24,738 nucleotides of DNA from Lachnospiraceae bacterium (GTDB lineage: Bacteria; Bacillota_A; Clostridia; Lachnospirales; Lachnospiraceae): the NCBI GenBank assembly GCA_024690425.1, contig JAILCT010000157.1:1-24738 (forward strand), read 5' to 3'. Below are positions 23,179 to 24,738 of this stretch, piece by piece (position 1 is the stretch's first letter; every line of letters starts with the position of its first letter). The translations under genes and the position numbers were made by a program. Below the pieces are notes generated by a model that saw only the letters and a list, made by a program, of their open reading frames with translations, was not told where the DNA came from and searched no databases.

Positions 23179-23925
23179 ATGTCAAGAAGACGTATAATTG
23201 CCGGCAATTGGAAGATGAACAAGACTCCTTCCGAGGCCGTAGAACTTGTAGAAACACTTAAGAACCTTGTAAAGAATGACGATGTTGATGTTGTATACTG
23301 CGTACCCGCGATCGACATCTGCCCCGTAGCTGAGGCAATAAAGGGTTCGAATGTACAGCTTGGTGCCCAGAACTTCTATATTGAAGATAAGGGTGCATAC
23401 ACAGGCGAGATATCAGCTCCCATGCTTAAGGATGCCGGAGTTAAGTACATCATAATCGGTCACTCTGAGAGAAGGGACATTTTCGGAGAGAACGATATCC
23501 TCATCAACAAGAAGGTTAAGAAGGCATTTGAAGCAGGACTGTCACCGATCCTTTGCTGCGGCGAGTCTCTCGAACTGCGTGAGGCAGGCGTATATGCCGA
23601 CTGGATCAAGAGACAGATCAAGTGGGACCTTACAGGACTTAGTGCAGATCAGGTCAAGAACCTTGTTATAGCTTATGAGCCCATCTGGGCAATCGGAACA
23701 GGTAAGACCGCTACGGCTGATCAGGCAGAAGAGGTATGCAAGCTCATCCGCGATTACATCGCTGAGCTCTATGATGCAGCAACGGCAGATGCAGTCCGCA
23801 TCCAGTACGGCGGATCCATGAACGCGGCCAATGCAGCTGAACTTCTCGGTAAGCCTGACATTGACGGTGGACTTATAGGCGGAGCTTCACTTAAGCCTGA
23901 TTTTGGTCAGATCGTTAATGCCTGA
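23179..23925 (+). CDS. tpiA: Triose-phosphate isomerase
   Basis: Interconverts dihydroxyacetone phosphate and glyceraldehyde-3-phosphate. At 248 residues it is full length. Catalytic features are all present: AGNWKMNKT (Asn 10, Lys 12), IIGHSERRD (His 95), [15 protein letters not shown] (Glu 167, with the mobile loop) and [15 protein letters not shown] with phosphate-binding GGLIGGASL near the end. AGGAGGA (23164-23170) is 8 nt from ATG 23179. It ends the pgk-tpiA operon ahead of a strong terminator. Confidence 0.98.
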   Translation: MSRRRIIAGNWKMNKTPSEAVELVETLKNLVKNDDVDVVYCVPAIDICPVAEAIKGSNVQLGAQNFYIEDKGAYTGEISAPMLKDAGVKYIIIGHSERRDIFGENDILINKKVKKAFEAGLSPILCCGESLELREAGVYADWIKRQIKWDLTGLSADQVKNLVIAYEPIWAIGTGKTATADQAEEVCKLIRDYIAELYDAATADAVRIQYGGSMNAANAAELLGKPDIDGGLIGGASLKPDFGQIVNA

Positions 23926-24072
23926 TCCAGGGTATTTGAGAGAGCAAATATAATATATACATATTATATATAGAAGAAATGCGTTAATTGCGGCACCGAT
24001 ATTATACGGTGCCGCAGTTTTTTATAAAATATAAAAAAAATATAAAAAAATAATGAATTATTTTGAAAACGG
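23926..24072. other. AT-rich intergenic stretch between tpiA and the secreted-protein promoter
   Basis: The 319-nt gap from 23926 to 24244 has no gene. This part holds an AT-only inverted repeat ATATAATAT / ATATTATAT (23948-23956 with 23961-23969), the tpiA terminator, and a run of A/T tracts (24018-24064) that could act as an UP element. The rest of the gap is promoter and leader, listed separately. Confidence 0.6.
23989..24023 (+). terminator. Rho-independent terminator of pgk-tpiA
   Basis: A perfect 10-bp GC-rich stem TGCGGCACCG / CGGTGCCGCA (23989-23998 with 24007-24016), 8-nt loop, then G and six T (24018-24023). Confidence 0.95.
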
Positions 24073-24081
24073 TGTTATAAT
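24073..24081 (+). promoter_or_regulatory. Extended -10 promoter of the secreted protein gene
   Basis: TGTTATAAT (24073-24081) is a perfect extended -10 element. No good -35 box exists at normal spacing, but the upstream 45 nt are almost pure A/T tracts, as in UP-element promoters. Transcription would begin near 24088, at the first leader hairpin. Confidence 0.55.
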
Positions 24082-24089
24082 TCTAAATG

Positions 24090-24183
24090 AGACTCCGTGT
24101 CCAAAAATAAAAAAAATATAAAATTTTTGGACCTTTTAAATAAAGCGGCGAGTCTTTATAGATAAAAGGGTGTATTATACCCT
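24090..24183 (+). promoter_or_regulatory. Structured leader of the secreted protein gene
   Basis: A perfect 10-bp inverted repeat GTCCAAAAAT / ATTTTTGGAC (24099-24108 with 24123-24132) is enclosed by AGACTC / GAGTCT (24090-24095 with 24150-24155). A second small hairpin AGGGT / ACCCT (24167-24171 with 24179-24183) follows. The ribosome binding site AAGGAG is at 24233-24238. I do not recognise a known riboswitch. Confidence 0.5.
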
Positions 24184-24244
24184 CTTTAGTGCGTTTTATC
24201 AAAACAGCCAAGTGATCGGGAAAGGATCAGTAAAGGAGAAAACT

Positions 24245-24738
24245 ATGAGAAAGATCAGGAAAAGGTTAAAAACCACAATTGCGATGTTAACGCTCATCGC
24301 AACGGTAATCGAGACCGGTTTCTCGTCAGTAGCGGTTTATGCTGCAGATGTCATAACTGACGACCCCACTGAGATCAATATTGATATTGATGACAGTGTG
24401 GTAACAAATGACGCAGTAGTGGAGGATGATGTTCAGGTTGATTCGGTTGTAGTTCAGGACGATTCGGATCTGACAGAGTCGGTTGATCTTACGGAGTCGG
24501 CTGATATTACGGAATCAGATGACCTGACCGAGACAGCTGATGACAGCAATGAGACGGAAGGTTCCGCTTCACTTAAGGATGGCGAGTTAAATGTATCCGC
24601 CAGTGGAATATCCGGCTCGGGATTTGATGATGTTTCAATCTATATAGATACCACCAATCTCGATAAGAAGGATAAGTTCCAGGTTAAGTTCACGGGTCCC
24701 GACAGCGCTGTTTATAATCCGGTACTCGGTGATGACCT
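24245..24738 (+). CDS. Secreted acidic repeat-containing surface protein (partial, N-terminal part)
   Basis: The frame is open from ATG 24245 to the window edge, giving 164 residues. A typical signal peptide has a basic start (MRKIRKRLKT), a hydrophobic core (TIAMLTLIATVI) and a likely cleavage after VYAA near residue 34. A strongly acidic low-complexity stretch follows (about 35-108), including four tandem 6-residue units DLTESV, DLTESA, DITESD, DLTETA encoded by 18-bp repeats (24467-24538). A folded domain then seems to begin (LNVSASGISGSGFDDVSIYI). AAGGAG lies 6 nt upstream. Function is unknown; an extracellular or wall-associated protein is likely. The 3' end lies beyond the window. Confidence 0.85.
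   Translation, partial: MRKIRKRLKTTIAMLTLIATVIETGFSSVAVYAADVITDDPTEINIDIDDSVVTNDAVVEDDVQVDSVVVQDDSDLTESVDLTESADITESDDLTETADDSNETEGSASLKDGELNVSASGISGSGFDDVSIYIDTTNLDKKDKFQVKFTGPDSAVYNPVLGDD
24467..24538 (+). repeat. Four tandem 18-bp coding repeats
   Basis: Units at 24467, 24485, 24503 and 24521 each encode Asp-[Leu/Ile]-Thr-Glu-[Ser/Thr]-x. The first two differ at few bases and the last two have diverged more. They lie in the linker just after the signal peptide of the secreted protein. Confidence 0.8.

Noticed and set aside
24090..24183. Possible c-di-GMP or other known riboswitch before the secreted protein
   Set aside because: I looked for the conserved cores of common classes by eye and found none; only simple nested inverted repeats are visible.
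24467..24538. Possible CRISPR-like repeat array
   Set aside because: The repeats are contiguous 18-bp coding units without spacers, in frame within a secreted protein.

Overview
The window looks like part of the chromosome of an anaerobic Firmicute, most likely a Lachnospiraceae member of the Butyrivibrio/Pseudobutyrivibrio type. This is inferred from protein style, moderate GC, strong AGGAGG ribosome binding sites and the density of c-di-GMP proteins; no rRNA or other marker confirms it. All genes read on the + strand, in short operons separated by recognisable terminators. I see no tRNA, rRNA, CRISPR array or complete insertion sequence.

Layout. 1-168 is the 3' end of an unrecognised gene. 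169-377 holds a long perfect inverted repeat, a terminator-like hairpin and a promoter with repeated ATCTTGACA motifs. 378-3710 is an amino-sugar operon: phosphoglucosamine mutase (GlmM) with an in-frame N-terminal helix-turn-helix extension, a GlmU-like left-handed beta-helix protein, glucosamine-6-phosphate deaminase (NagB) and a small unknown protein. 3840-7703 carries a membrane diguanylate cyclase that abuts arginyl-tRNA synthetase, then a NUDIX hydrolase. 7999-8883 is a XerD-type recombinase with its own promoter and terminator. 8915-16601 is a tightly packed set: cytoplasmic esterase-like hydrolase, membrane HD-GYP phosphodiesterase with a duplicated beta-rich tail, cysteine desulfurase-like enzyme, PHP phosphoesterase and a large lipoprotein built from two copies of a 399-residue unit.

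16729-23925 holds the triose-phosphate glycolysis genes gap, pgk and tpiA, but gap is separated from pgk by a two-gene operon encoding an EAL phosphodiesterase with a degenerate GGDEF domain and a double-AAA ATPase (dead first module, intact CbbX/EccA-like second module). The window ends inside a secreted, acidic, repeat-containing surface protein (24245 onward) with an AT-rich promoter region and a structured leader.

How it fits together: the housekeeping content is hexosamine-phosphate metabolism, glycolysis, Arg-tRNA charging and sulfur mobilisation. Interleaved with it are one predicted c-di-GMP synthase and two predicted c-di-GMP hydrolases of different families, all in operons with non-signalling genes. 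The observations most worth following are the HTH-GlmM fusion with two start sites and operator-like repeats, the EAL/AAA operon inserted in the glycolytic cluster, and the unusual tail of the HD-GYP protein.
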